Shown one piece after another: positions 41,901 to 53,330 of a stretch of 64,000 nucleotides of DNA. How positions within the stretch are numbered: position 1 is the first letter of the stretch; every line of letters starts with the position of its first letter. The stretch spans positions 12,229,854 to 12,293,853 of the forward strand of contig JAUPFP010000001.1 of the NCBI GenBank assembly GCA_036925085.1, given 5' to 3'. A program made the translations under genes and the position numbers. Source of the stretch: Brachycybe producta. Taxonomy: Eukaryota; Arthropoda; Diplopoda; Playtdesmida; Andrognathidae. The notes beneath the pieces are model-generated. The model was not told the DNA's origin, ran no database searches, and worked only from the letters and a program-made list of their open reading frames with translations.

Positions 41901-44900
41901 ATACACTAGGTACAGTTGTCTCGGTCGGCAAAGTTTTTCATCTGCTTCTCTTTGTCCTCCCTTACATACACTTGAACAGTGTATATGTGTAACATGTATT
42001 TTGAAATGAACTATTAAAATGAACATTTTCTAAGGCTTTTTTGTGTGCCACTCAATGTTTACTGACAAATCATATTTAATAAATGCAAAGAACATTCGAA
42101 TCCCATCCGTTGTTGCCACCATCATGATTTCTGGTTTTAGTAATGCACATAGGTACTTTTTGTTTCAGGTTTTAATTGTAGCCGAAAATGTGATTTTTCG
42201 TATTTTATTTTAATTTTTTTCGTTTTGGCAGATAGCAAACCATTAACGAAATTTAAATACGAAATAAATAAAAAACGAAATTAATTTAAAATGTATCGTT
42301 TTTATTTTATTTCGTGTATTTTTTGGACGTAAAATAGCGAAGCACCTAGTAACTCAAAATTTTCAGATTATTAACTGAATAAATTAAATTTGAAATACTG
42401 TTTGCTTGCCCTTCACAGGGCTCTGTAGAACGCATTTATTTAAATGCATTTAAATTAGCAGATGTGTACTAAGTATTAGGTGATTGAGTTACCTACAGGT
42501 ATCAATAGTTTCTAAAAGACTTTTTTGGTTTCTAGTAATTATGTTTCTGAGGGCTAGTAATTATGTTTCTGAAAGACAGGATAACCAACATTTTAGAGTT
42601 GTTTACACTTTAAAACTACCTTAAATAAAAATGTTGGTTATTTTAAATTTTTTTTAAACAAATCATGATTTTTTCAACCTTTCAAAAAATTAAATAGAAA
42701 CCTGGGTACCATCGAAGGCGGATCGTTCCAATCCTCATACGATCTCGCAACGTGCGAAAACACACGGTCGTTGAGAATGTCTAATGTGGTTGTCGTTATT
42801 GCTCGTATAGTGCTAAAGTATCGCTTGTAAAAAAACACGACTTGTTGTCGCATCTCCCAAATGCGTTCGTCAGAAAATCCCTTCAGAATGTGCATCATAT
42901 CCGCAACGTCATCTTCGTAGATCAAAACAGAAGCTCTGAAAAGGTTTTACATAAGAACATGAACAAGCCGTGCCAGGATATGTAAGTAACGCTGACCGCT
43001 ACTTGCCTCTTCCAATCGAGAACCTCCGAAAATGGTAAAATGTAAGCATCAGCTATGATGACGGGAATGCAGCCGGACATCATGACATCATACAATGCCG
43101 TTTGTCCAAGTCGCACTCCACGAACGACAAGACAAAACGTTGATTCCTTCAAATAATGAAAACGATACGAGGAAACCAATTATTTATCGGCACAAAAGCA
43201 ACCCCAAAATAAATTCGAAAACCTGTAGTATGTCCGGATAAAGGTACGTTTCGTTGCCATCACAACGATAGCTGAAATTGGAACCATTTTCTCCATTACA
43301 ACGATCTAAGACGAGCAACTCAGGATGCTCGTTTGTCATTGCACGAAATTCCGAAGTGAACTTCCTGTGGATTGTCGTTTGAGACGAAACGACAAACCAC
43401 TTTCTCGATCCACTAAATTTAAAACAATCCAACAATATAAATTCATATAGTTGGATTTATAAAAAGGCACGAACTTTTTATTAAGAACTTGGGTTAAAAC
43501 GTGGCTTAAAGATGGTAAAATTTGGACGCAAAAACGTCAAGCGAACGGTTTTTTTAGAAACAACATTATGAAAAAATTCAAATTGTTTTTAAAACTAGAA
43601 TGGCAAAAGACTATAGTAAGTCTTTTCATGGCAATATTTATCTTAAAAAAATAAACATGTTATAGCAGTTTAACATGAGCAACTATTCTATTTTCTAAAA
43701 CAATTAGAATTTGAATTTTTTTCATAATGTGTCGAGTGAAAAATATAAATTTTCTCAAAACCCCGGACGAGAAGAGACCTCTCCTATAGAACATAAAAAG
43801 GGAGGGGGGGGGGGGGGGGGGGGGGGGCAAAAACAAACTAAAAATAAATATCTATAAAGCCACCTTAAACTGTGGTCTCAAACTGTGGTCCACAGAGACG
43901 CCACAAAAAAAAAACAGATTACAGATCACTTCATGAACAATAACTCTAATATAACCGCCACTGTGCTTTAATAAGAGGCGAACGAAGTGTGCCCCAAGTG
44001 CTGCCTCAAGGTTACTTGCACCAGTGCATACGCAGGACGCCTTTTTACAGTCGGTGGTCTACATGTGGCTCAAGAACTAATCTCGTGGTCCGCCGTTAGC
44101 ACCACAAAGTGGATATTAATATAACAAACTTCGAAGTATATTTTCGTGGCATTTTCATTAGTGATTCCCCCATGGTTCAAAAACACCGAACTCCGATCAT
44201 TATCACAACAGGTTAAAGTTACAAAACTCTTAGTTTCTTAAATGATGCTCTAACGGTGAACTTTTCATCGGAAACTGGAATGTAGTAAATATAAATGACT
44301 TTCTTAATAAAACTAGTTTCTTAACGGTATGTGTTAAGAAACTAGTTTTATTAACAAAGTCATTTATATTTACTACATTCCAGTTTCCGATGAAAAGTGA
44401 AATTTTGTTTAAACTTGTTCAAAAATATATTTACAATAATTTCCCAAATACTTCCATTCGTACCAAACCTACATTACAATAGCCTATAAATGAATCAAAT
44501 CCCGCCTAAAGGTCTTTTATCGAGATTCCAACCGCTATAAAGACGAAAATAACGTTCTAAAATACATTCATGTTTCTCTTTATTTTGCACCCAAAAGGCA
44601 GATTAAGCTGAGTTCGAGAGGCGTTTACACTTTAAAACCAGCTCAATGATTAGTCACGATTAGTTAATTTAATACAGTTTTCATTTTTTTTTCCCACAAT
44701 CGACATGTGATAATACGAAAAAAATCACGATAAATTAAATTACCCTTTTCTTTTGGCAACATTCGAGCGGTATGCAACTAACGGATTAAAGACGGGAATA
44801 CTGACGTCGTATCCCTTTCGATAAGACCACACGGAAAATCCACCTCCAGCGACGACCGATTTCCCTCTCGGAACATCCACGATAGTCTTGTACTTGGGAA

Positions 44901-45561
44901 CAACACCAGGAATCATATTGAACAACAGATGATTCCTTCCATCGTCCCAACTGAAAAGACAAAAACAAACAGAAATCAATTCAGAATACAAGCCTAAAAA
45001 ACCGACCAAACGTTAATGATCTACATACTGAGGCAACATTGCTAGGGCTTGACCGACAACTTTGAAATTTAACTTATTCCGATTCAACAGGTCGATCGAA
45101 GGAACCAAAAAACAAGCTTTGTTCGGATCATCCGTGTAATAAGGACTCTGTACAATCGTTTCGAGGACGTCTCTGAACTCTCGCGACATGGAACCCATTG
45201 AAGAAACGCCAGATTCGTCAACATAACGCACCATAGGATAAACATAGACGGACAATTTGTACTGGTTCAATCGGCCGCAACGATACACCTCGAAACAGTT
45301 ATAGAAATGACATTCGGAATCGCCTTCGTTTGCCACCGGATGGTTCTCAGTCAAAACCACTTCTACGTCGCTCAACAACGCGTTAAACTTATCATTGGTG
45401 GGCCACCTGTCATCAGTCTTCGTTGTTGCGTTTCCACCGAATGAGCAGAATTCCGTAAGAAGGGCGATGCAAAGGGCGAAAAGAACCAAAATGAAGAGGA
45501 GGACGTAATAGTCCTGATGCGGGACGGGTTTAGAAACTCGAATTCCCTTCTTGACACTCAT
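38997..45561 (-). CDS. EXT2: exostosin-2, heparan sulfate co-polymerase subunit
   Basis: Type II Golgi glycosyltransferase that with EXT1 elongates heparan sulfate. Nine coding exons on the minus strand: 45,561-45,029; 44,950-44,744; 43,412-43,223; 43,146-43,007; 42,935-42,710; 40,895-40,712; 40,646-40,480; 39,562-39,290; 39,218-38,997. They join in frame to 2,142 nt (713 residues plus stop; human EXT2 has 718). Seen: a single membrane helix near residues 17-37, the [14 protein letters not shown] region, the exostosin domain ([10 protein letters not shown]), and the GT64 domain with the IDDDIIML metal-binding motif and the C-terminal CPEC. Introns have GT-AG ends except intron 4 (GC donor, AGAG|GCAAGT). 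No stop or frameshift: a functional gene. The N-terminal start is the first ATG ahead of the membrane helix. Confidence 0.95.
41074..41394. mobile_element. MITE in EXT2 intron 5
   Basis: The ends are inverted repeats: AGTACACACTAGGATA with a GGCGAAACA block on the left, and the complement (TGTTTCGTC... ATATCCCAGTGTGTACT) on the right. About 320 bp, non-autonomous, in the intron between the exons ending at 42,710 and starting at 40,895. A 118-codon open frame covers it by chance. Confidence 0.65.
43804..43827 (+). repeat. uninterrupted run of 24 G in an EXT2 intron
   Basis: Poly-G on the plus strand, so poly-C in the EXT2 pre-mRNA. Length may be inexact because such runs are error-prone in sequencing. 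Confidence 0.85.
44260..44398. repeat. 66-bp inverted repeat with 7-nt loop in EXT2 intron 2
   Basis: Arms 44,260-44,325 and 44,333-44,398 are complementary with one mismatch. Sequence at the loop: CTTAAC-GGTATGT-GTTAAG. It would fold into a long hairpin in DNA or RNA. A MITE-like origin is possible, but no target duplication is evident. Confidence 0.85.
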
Positions 45562-46561
45562 ATTAGGGCGTCGATTTCATACAATACGCAACACAAAAAT
45601 AATAAGTGGTCCAATTTGTTTCAAATAATAAAAAGTAACGGAAAGAAAAGACCCCTTACGCTCAATCTTGACAAACGACACAAACAAAAAAACATATGTC
45701 CAAACAGCGCCTCTAGTGACAGTAGGCCAAAAATCCCTCCTCCTTCTCAATAAGCAAGCAGACGAAACTTTAACCTCTTACTGCATACTGCATCATTCAT
45801 GAAACACAAGGTATTTTATATAGAAAACCATAAGATACACATTAATAATGCAGTTTAAGTATGTGTCGCCATCTATGTGTGTAATCCCAACTCTATTGAG
45901 AGTACTTGTAAATACAAATTTCAGTAAAATTAGTATTATTTTTGGTAATTTTTAGAGCAAATCTGTGCAGACAGTTATTATAGTCTTAAATATTTTTTGT
46001 ATATAGGCATTTTGTTTGCTGTATCACAAGTGATACTTCACGCATTAGAAGCATAATCCATAATTTGTTTTGACAATTTTTTTTCTGTTTTCTTCTTTTT
46101 GAAAGGTTAGCATTTAAAATTTATCAAAAATTTTTAATAATATTTGAAATTTGAATTTAGAGTGATTTGTTATCGGAATGTGTTTTTAGGATGGATAAGT
46201 ATATGTTTTATGGAAACACTAGGGCTGTGGCACTTATTCCAGCTGAAAGTGAAGATAAATAACTGCAACACGCTGTATTTTTACCTTCCCGTCCATACCA
46301 TAGCCTTGGGGTCTCTCGTACCCCAAGTGCCTATTTCCGCCCTTTCACTCTCTTTGGAAAACCCCCAAAATTCAAGTCATATCCTGGTTCCGGTATCAGC
46401 GGATGGATACCAGCCGATGCATGGTTCATTGCAGTGGCATAGCGACAGTCTATGGCGCCCGGGGCAAGTTCGGTAGGCTGGCGCCCCCCACAATAAATTG
46501 CAACAAAAAAATTCAAATTTAGTTTCTTGCAGTCATGTTACTTTTTATTGGCAGTGCCTAT
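45562..46561. other. EXT2 upstream region and left flank of the Ty3 element
   Basis: It should hold the EXT2 promoter and 5' UTR on the minus strand just above 45,561. No TATA box is obvious. A short open stretch near 46,189-46,263 (opening ATGGATAAGTATATG) ends in a stop and has no domain. CAGTGGCATAGCGAC at about 46,435 resembles a hAT-type terminus. Confidence 0.4.
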
Positions 46562-47350
46562 TGTGGCAACCTGGTCTGCTCAATTTTTAAATTTTCATTG
46601 AGCAGACGAATTTCCCTATGGTGGTCTGCCTGACAGCTACAGTAGGCTGTTGGGACGGACGCCATTTTGGTGCCAGCAGACCTCTCACCATGAAGTATAT
46701 GGGTGAGAGGTCAGAGGTGACCTCTGTCCCCTCCAGGTGGAGTTGCCTGGAGGTTTCCTGTGGCCTAGTCAACCACAAGATCTGGGCAGTGTGTTGTAGG
46801 ACTTGAAAGAGACCTGTGGGTGGAGGTCAAGAGGACCTCCACTGGCCAGTGCATCTTTTTGGCTTTTGTGCCTTTGGCCATTTGGCCTTTGTTTTATATA
46901 TTTATGGGGGCTTGGCTGGTAGAGGATTACCAGCCAAGTTGTGTAAATATTCACTGTCATCGTAATTATCATCTACATCGTAAGTGTCATTAAATACACT
47001 TTTTAATCATCTTACTTTGTGTGTCGTGTCGTTTATTTGGGGAGTACCGCGAGGAGGGTGGGATTTCCGCGTGGGGGTCTCCATCGTCCTGCTACCGTCC
47101 TTTTTCGGCCGGTACTTGTGTCGGCTCGCGGTAGAACTGTTGTTCTACCGCGATATTCTTGGCGTGGTGGCGTGGTTCTCGTCCGTGTCCGTCGAGGGTG
47201 GCTCCAGGGAGCCAACACGTCTCCAAGAACACCGTGTGAGACGGCTACGGGTACGGTCCCGTCCCCGTGAGGAGCCGGTTGTTGGTAAGTTTGACGGCAG
47301 TTTTGCGGTTTTGCTTACCGGGTATTGTAACGGTCAGGCGGGACGTTACA
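46562..47350 (+). mobile_element. 5' LTR of the 13-kb element (family C)
   Basis: TGTGGCAACCTGGTCTGCTC ... GCGGGACGTTACA, 789 bp. It matches 58,788-59,582. The last third (GGGGAGTACCGCGAGGAGGG onwards) is shared with the family A LTRs, while the first part differs. Confidence 0.9.
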
Positions 47351-47352
47351 AT

Positions 47353-47371
47353 TGGTGGAGGTGCCGGGTAC
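47353..47371 (+). other. primer-binding site of the 13-kb element
   Basis: TGGTGGAGGTGCCGGGTAC starts two bases after the LTR and would pair with a tRNA 3' end (…GGCACCTCCACCA). I do not name the tRNA. Confidence 0.6.
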
Positions 47372-47379
47372 CTGTACCC

Positions 47380-48010
47380 CGCCTCTCGCACGGTGATTTA
47401 CCGTGTATTCGACCGTTTAGTCAGTCGAATCACCGTGCGGTGCGAGTACGCCACTGGGCGTGGACTTTGGTCCGTGGGACAGCGGCGGAAACCACCATTT
47501 CACCGTTAATTTATCGTTATTTACCGTGGGGAACGGACTCTGGTCCGTTGTACCGTGGTGGACGGTAAATTTACCGCAAGTTAACCGTATTTTTACCGTT
47601 GATTGGCCGTGGGGAACGGACTTTAGTCCGTTGCACCGTGGTTAACGGTAAATCTACCGTCGAATTACCGTGGGACACGGACTACGGTCCATGGTACCGT
47701 GGTTTTCGGTGGTGTACGGTGTTTTACCGCAAGTACACCATGGTGTACGGACTTTCGTCCGTTGATCCGCGGTAGAAAGTGGTAAAAGGTCTTTTACCGT
47801 GAAGTACACCGTGGGAAACGGACTCTTGTCCGTTAGACCGCGGTAGAAACCGGTAGAGTTAAACTCTGACCGTTCTTCGCCGTGGGACACGGACTTTTGT
47901 CCGTGAAACCGCGGTTTCGCACGGTTCCATCCGTTCGTGACGTATTTTGCGGACTTTTGTCCGTGAGTTTACCGCTTCCGACGGTGGAAACCCGATATCT
48001 GGAGGCTTTG
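47380..48010 (+). repeat. leader array of ACCGT/ACGGT motifs
   Basis: TTTACCGT, ACGGTAAA and GGACTNTNGTCCGT recur every 10-25 bases over 600 bp with changing spacing. They form overlapping short palindromes (for example CGGACT..GTCCG). A similar array lies at 54,770-55,740. Confidence 0.7.
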
Positions 48011-48179
48011 TCCAGGTTTTACCGTTCGTTTAAGGTGAAAAATGGAGACAGCCCCAAAAGTACTGACGGGAGGTCGGGAACTTGGTGCGGATGCGGGTTT
48101 GGAGTTACGCGGCCCCGTAGTCGACCGTCCCCTTGGGGGGCGGAAGGCGGGGATCCTCTGGAAACAGAGGGACCTAGCG

Positions 48180-49807
48180 GTAGCGTTGACAGGGATCTCC
48201 CGGAGGAATGGGTCACGGTGCGGAAACGCCGCCGTGACATCCGTCCGGGAGAATACCCGTTAGAAGACAGTGGGTCCGATGGTGATCTCACCGGGAAGGA
48301 CAATCGGCCACGGCCGCTTGTCCAAGTTTCCACCGTCGCCCGTCCGGTTGGATGTGGCGATCAGCCCCGTAGGGACATGGTGGAAATCCCGGATGAGACT
48401 GCACGTGAGGGCCGGGCCTTTTTGGCCGGGCTATCCGAGCAGCAACTCATTGAGATTGCCTACAGGATAGACGTCCTTCGCTTAGAAGGCCGACTATCCC
48501 GGTCAACGGTTGAGCCGAGGGTGGCACCTCGGTTTTCACTGTCGCCCGTGCATGAAAGCGCACGGGGAGAGGAACCACCGGCACTTCCCCGGTTGGTACC
48601 TCCGCGGGAAGCACCCAGGCCATCTCCTCGGGAGATTGGCCGGGGAGTTCCTCCTGTACCCGGACAGCAGCCGAGGGTTCAGGTGATGATCCCCTCGAAA
48701 GCTGAGTCTGTGTCTGACGTTTCGGGGAACCGGAGCAGGCAGCCTCGCAGGGTTAGCGCCGCTGCTTGGACGCCCGCTCCAGCGGAGGTCCAGGTGTTCG
48801 GGTTCTTCAACCTGGTCCACTCATTTGCTCGTTACGACGGCAGAGAGGACTTGACGCCTTTTCTCTGCAAGTTCGAAGCGAAAGCCCGAGCTCAGCGCTG
48901 GACGGACGAGTCCCGATGCAGTTTCTTTACGTTTCTGCTGGACGGTCCGGCGGAAAAGTATTACGCCACGTTGGTGGAAACTCTTCCAGACCTGACCTGC
49001 ACTGAGCTGAAGGATGCTATGCGTAGCCACTTCAGCACCAGTAACTAGGCTCGCCTCTGTTTTGGCGAATTTGAGGCAATGAAACAGGGGGCTACCAAGT
49101 CTGTGCAGGCATTCTACTGGCGGTTCTTGTAACTGTCCGACCGAGTGTCTCCGGGCGAAGACGAGAGCTGTCGGTTCATTCGCTTCAAACGGAAACTCCA
49201 GACGGCCATCACTGATCAGTTGATCGGTTGCAAGGCCGGTACGGTAGAGGCATATGCCAGGAAGGCACGGCTGGTCGAAGCCGATTTGCTTCTAGTAGGT
49301 AAATTACCTACCCGTACAAGAGGGGTTCCTCAGGACCGGGCTAACGCTCCATCCTCCGGAACCACAGCTAGCTCTGGGAGCTCTGCCAAGGCGTCATCTT
49401 CAAGCCAAACGGGTGCGAAGGCTGCTGCACCGTCCAGGTCGGACAAAGCAGGAGCCAAGACCGGAGGCAAGAAGAAGAAGCAGGCAGGCTCTGGTGGAGG
49501 TCAGCCGGCGACAACGCCTCGTGGTACGGACCGTACAGGAGATTCACTCCGGCGACTAGGTCCTTGTTTCGGGTGTAACCAGATGGGTCACCTGAGGAAG
49601 GATTGTCCGAAGGCTGCGGTCAAAAGACAAGTTGCCAGAGTGGTACCTGACGAGAGTCAGAGCCTCCAGCCGACGGCTGGTGTTGCGCCAGTTTGGCTGG
49701 AGGGTCGTAAGTACCTGGCCACCATTCACGATGGCCAGTTCTACTATCGACTCGTGGAAGACGAGGAGAGACCCTCGTTAAACCGCCGCCGGTCGCCACC
49801 GAACTGA
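48180..49807 (+). pseudogene. gag polyprotein of the 13-kb element
   Basis: One frame is open from 47,882 to 49,048 (TAG), then to TAA near 49,130, then from 49,145 to 49,807, all in register, so two point stops break it. The part before about 48,180 is GC-motif array and probably not coding. Gag features: a helical capsid-like region (SFARYDGREDLTPFLCKFEAKA, cut here as FLCKFEAKA; FLLDGPAEKYYATL; VSPGEDESCRFIRFKRKL) and one zinc knuckle CFGCNQMGHLRKDC at about 49,565. A Gly/Ser/Lys-rich linker precedes the knuckle. Confidence 0.8.
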
Positions 49808-49812
49808 GTGGT

Positions 49813-51291
49813 GTGCGACCGGTAAAGCTTCAAAGCTCAGGTGCCTGTCACGAGCTGAGCTCTGAACGAGGGACGTACCTCCGGGCGGTCTCCAAATATG
49901 TGGATGTCCTGCGTAAGGCAGGGGTGCCTCTGGCGAGGTCTGCGGACCCAGAAATTACCCAGTCTGTATTTCCATCGCCATGCTCCACATTGGAGGCCGT
50001 GTGCAGCCAGCTGGATCGCTGGTTTGCCCCCTCACCCTACATGCCTAGTGGTGAGGAGCTGGATCGTGCGCTCATCGAGCAGGCGGGAGGAGTTGGTGTG
50101 CCCATACCTCCTGTTGTGCCAGGGGAGTCTCTGGTTTCTGAGACTGTGCCCCAGTCTTCTGCACGTCTGAGATTACCGTCCGGTGTGGATGGTAAGGTGG
50201 ACGGGAGACAGAAGATCGATGGTGGGAGCCCGCGGGTTCCCATCCCTGAGCTTCAGAGCCGGGCCTACGACGTAGGTTCACCGAGGGTGTGGGTGTCGAT
50301 AGGCGATTGTCTGATGGAGATGATCGTAGACACTGGGGCCGACGTGTCGGTCCTAAGCATTACGGTGGCACGAGTGATGGAGTTGCCTATAGAGGAACTG
50401 GCGGTTCCTTCATTCCTTAATGGAATGGGAGGGCACTCCATCGAGGTAGTAGGGGTCACTAATGTGGAATTGACCATCCACAAGAAAATCATCAAGGTGC
50501 ATCTCCTTTTGGTGAAAGGAGAGGGCGAAGCGTTGTTGGGCGTTGATCATGCCTCACGCTTCGGCTTGATGGTTGATATCGTGCACCGGAAGGTCTACTT
50601 CCGGGAGGATGTCTGGTCGGCACATCCAGACGCCCTCCAAGCTGCATTCACCGATCGAGCGCTTGCAGAACCTAGGGAGGTGGAAGCAATTCCATCGCCG
50701 ATACCAGGGGCTTTGCCTCAGGGACGGCAACTCCCAGTGGATCCGCCGGCACTCGAGCAGGTTGACGGGTGGGTGAACATTGTTTCACCAGAGCTGCCCG
50801 AGACCAGAACCTCTATCGGACGCGGAGAAGTTTGTTCTCTGCGATTGAGGGAGAATGTCTGGCTACCAGCCCACGTACGACGTGTCGTATCCGTGACGTT
50901 GGTAGAGCATGCCGGCCCTGGCCAGCTGCTTCTCGTGGAGCCGCACCGGAAAGCCTTAGGTGGACGTGGTGTGTTGGCAGTAGCGGGTATCGCTGCAGCT
51001 AACCGGCTTGGCACGTACGATATCTGGCTTGAAAACGTGGGGAATGCACCTATTGCCCTGGAAACAGGAGAGGGTGTAGCCAAGGCTCAAGCTGTGGAGG
51101 CTGCCATTGTGGTAGGGCTGGAAGAGCACTCTAAGTTGAGAGGGGGAGACCCCACTCAGAAGACAGTTCAACCAGGGAAGTCCTCGTCTAAGTTGAGAGG
51201 GGCGTCCGGAAACGGACGCCAAGTGCTCAATGTGGCGACGGCTCCCACTCTCGAAGAGTGTCTTAAGATTGGTCCCAATCTTGAAGCGTGA
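49813..51291 (+). pseudogene. pol N-terminal region with aspartic protease
   Basis: A frame of 492 codons in the -1 register relative to gag. Residues 170-270 hold a retropepsin: MIVDTGADVSVLS (catalytic Asp in DTG at 50,329), then the GMGGHSIEV flap and ALLGVDHAS (the usual ILG-x-D). The first 170 residues and a long linker to RT are not assigned. It should cut the gag-pol precursor. The frame gives way to the RT frame near 51,250-51,291, which overlaps it. Confidence 0.8.
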
Positions 51292-52770
51292 AGAGGCGAG
51301 ACAGCTTCGGGAGTTCCTGCTGGCACGCCGGGATCATTTCGCGTTCGACTTCACAGAGTTGGGTGAAACCTCTCTGGTCGAACATACGATCGATACCGGT
51401 GGGCAACCTCCAGTGCGTGAAGGATTGCGTCGAACCGCTCCAGCGGCCAGAGCAGTCGAGAAAGAAGAGGTGGCGAAGATGTTGGATGCAGGGGTTATCC
51501 AACCTTCGCGTAGTCCCTACGCGAGCCCTATCTTGCTTGTTCGCAAGAAGGATGGTGGCTTTCGTTTTTGCGTGGACTACCGGAAACTGAATGCCCAGAC
51601 AAAGCTGGATCAGTATCCGTTGCCTCGCATCGATGATGCGCTCGACTCGTTGGCCGGAGCGAAGTTCTTCGCTACCTTGGACCTGGCTAGTGTTTACTGG
51701 TGTAACGACCCGACTTGGGTCCGAAACAACACCCCGGCAAATCTTCGCCGACTTACCGGATCCAGACTCCGTTAGGGGCCGGGATCGAAGCGCGGACTGC
51801 CCTCTTGACCACGTGTCCGGGTGGCGCCAGCCAACCGGAGCCTGCCTTGCCGAATATCGACGGTCGGATGACCGCCGAGCCACGACGAGAACATACGGTG
51901 ACCGCCCGATGGATCCACCGTAGAAACCGGCGCGTGAAGAACCGGCCGACAAGACGGAAACAAGCCGGAACAGGACGGTGGTGGTATGGTGACTCCCAAC
52001 CATAAACCCCCACCCTCCTCGCGGAACTTCCCCAAAAAATGACACGGACTCAGTGTGGTGAGTGAAAATAAGATAATATTTATTCAAGGAATAAATTGAA
52101 AACACTCACTGTTGTTTAGGCAATATCTGCTGGATGATATTATCCAGCAGAGAGCCAACCAAAGATGATAATTTATTCAATAAAGAATAAATGATGAATA
52201 AACACTTACTCATTATACAAGTAATCTGCTGGACAATGGTCCAGCAGAGAAAACACAAAAGATGACTCTACTCCAGAGAACAAAGAGATGAATGGTGGCC
52301 ATCTTGGCCACCTGTTGAAGAAGAGCACCAACAACACATGCACTAAGCATGAAGGGTCTAACACACACTGCCTAGAATATAATGGCCGCCGCCATTATAT
52401 ACCCCCAGGCTGCTCCACCTGGGGGAGGACAGTGACCCTTGCTGGCCATTTTGTCGTCTGCCTGGCAGCTAATTAGCCAGCCTAGCAGACGACACAGGAG
52501 ATTTAGTTCTGCTCAAATAAAGAGCAAAACTGGGTTGTTACACTGGCAGGTTCGGATGGCTGAGCCAGACGTTGAGAAGACGGCATTCATTTGCTCTCAA
52601 GGTCTGTTTGAGTTCCGGAAAATGTCTTTCGGACTCTGTAATGCTCCAGCCACCCTGCAGAGAGCGCTAGACCTCCTGTTGGCAGGACATAAGTGGGAGA
52701 CTTCTCTGGTGTACCTGGACGATATTATCATCTTTGGGAACACTTTCGAGCAATTTCTCGAGAGACTCTC
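51230..52770 (+). pseudogene. reverse transcriptase, interrupted by a solo LTR and a deletion
   Basis: The frame 51,230-51,700 covers RT fingers: GVIQPSRSPYASPILLVRKK, FRFCVDYRKLN, QYPLPRID, FFATLDLAS (first catalytic Asp). It stops at a solo LTR (51,701-52,542). After it, the same frame resumes with QVRMAEPD, FEFRKMSFGLCNAPATLQR and YLDDIIIF (catalytic YLDD, near 52,710). At about 52,765, FLERLS jumps to sequence from the start of RNase H (SVTEQECLAV). The RT thumb and the connection are deleted, roughly 150 residues. Inactive. Confidence 0.85.
51701..52542 (-). mobile_element. solo LTR, family A, inserted in the RT gene
   Basis: TGTAACGACCCGAC ... GGGTTGTTACA, 842 bp, reversed relative to the host element. 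The 4-bp target duplication CTGG (51,697-51,700 and 52,543-52,546) is perfect. Removing one CTGG and the LTR restores the codons TAC TGG CAG of the RT (YWQ). It inserted after the 13-kb element did. Confidence 0.92.
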
Positions 52771-53330
52771 CACTGTCCTCGGTCACCGAGCAGGAGTGCT
52801 TGGCAGTCATGTTTGCCGTGGGTAAATTCCGTCCTTACCTCTTTAACCGGGAGTTTGTGATCGTAACTGATCACCACGCTCTTTGCTATCTGCAGACAGC
52901 CAAAAACCTGCAAGGCAGGTTGGGGCATTGGCAGATGCAGCTTCAAGAGTACCGGTTTAAGGTTCAGCATAGGAAGGGAACACTGCACGTGGATGCCGAT
53001 GCTTTGAGTCGGTATCCTGTTCGTGATGTGGCGGACCTTTCCTTACCTGAATACGTCGAAGCCGACGTAGGTGAGGTTATTTACCACGTCCGTTCCGAGG
53101 TGGATTGGGTCAAGGAGCAAGAGGCCGATGGCTGGTGCTCCAAAGTGAAGAGTGAAATCTTCCGTGACCCCAACTCGAACCTCCGGTTCAAGTTTGTGGT
53201 GGCAGATGACTTGTTGTTTGCTATCAGGTCCATCCAGAATCGGTAGAGAACTGTTCTGGTAGTTCCGAAGTCATGCAGGGCTTTCTGCCTAAGGAAGCTA
53301 CATGACATCCCCGAAGCTGGTCACTTCGGG
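52771..53330 (+). pseudogene. RNase H domain and linker of pol
   Basis: SVTEQECLAVMFAVGKFRPYL, cut here as SVTEQECLAV and FRPYL, then FVIVTDHHAL and HVDADALSRYP: the usual Ty3/gypsy RNase H with the Asp of VTDHH. The N-terminal DAS... part is deleted. An in-frame TAG at 53,244-53,246 separates it from the integrase. Confidence 0.75.

Noticed and set aside
45517..45753. Plus-strand frame across the EXT2 start
   Set aside because: Antisense shadow of EXT2 exon 1 with no features of its own.
46189..46263. Possible first exon of a gene upstream of the 13-kb element
   Set aside because: Only 25 codons before a stop, no splice donor at the end, no recognisable domain.
47384..48010. Short open frames on both strands of the ACCGT array
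   Set aside because: They follow from the GC-rich repeated motif, change frame between units and have no domain.
51263..52105. 280-codon minus-strand frame across RT and the solo LTR
   Set aside because: It spans the junction of two unrelated elements and is antisense to the RT gene.
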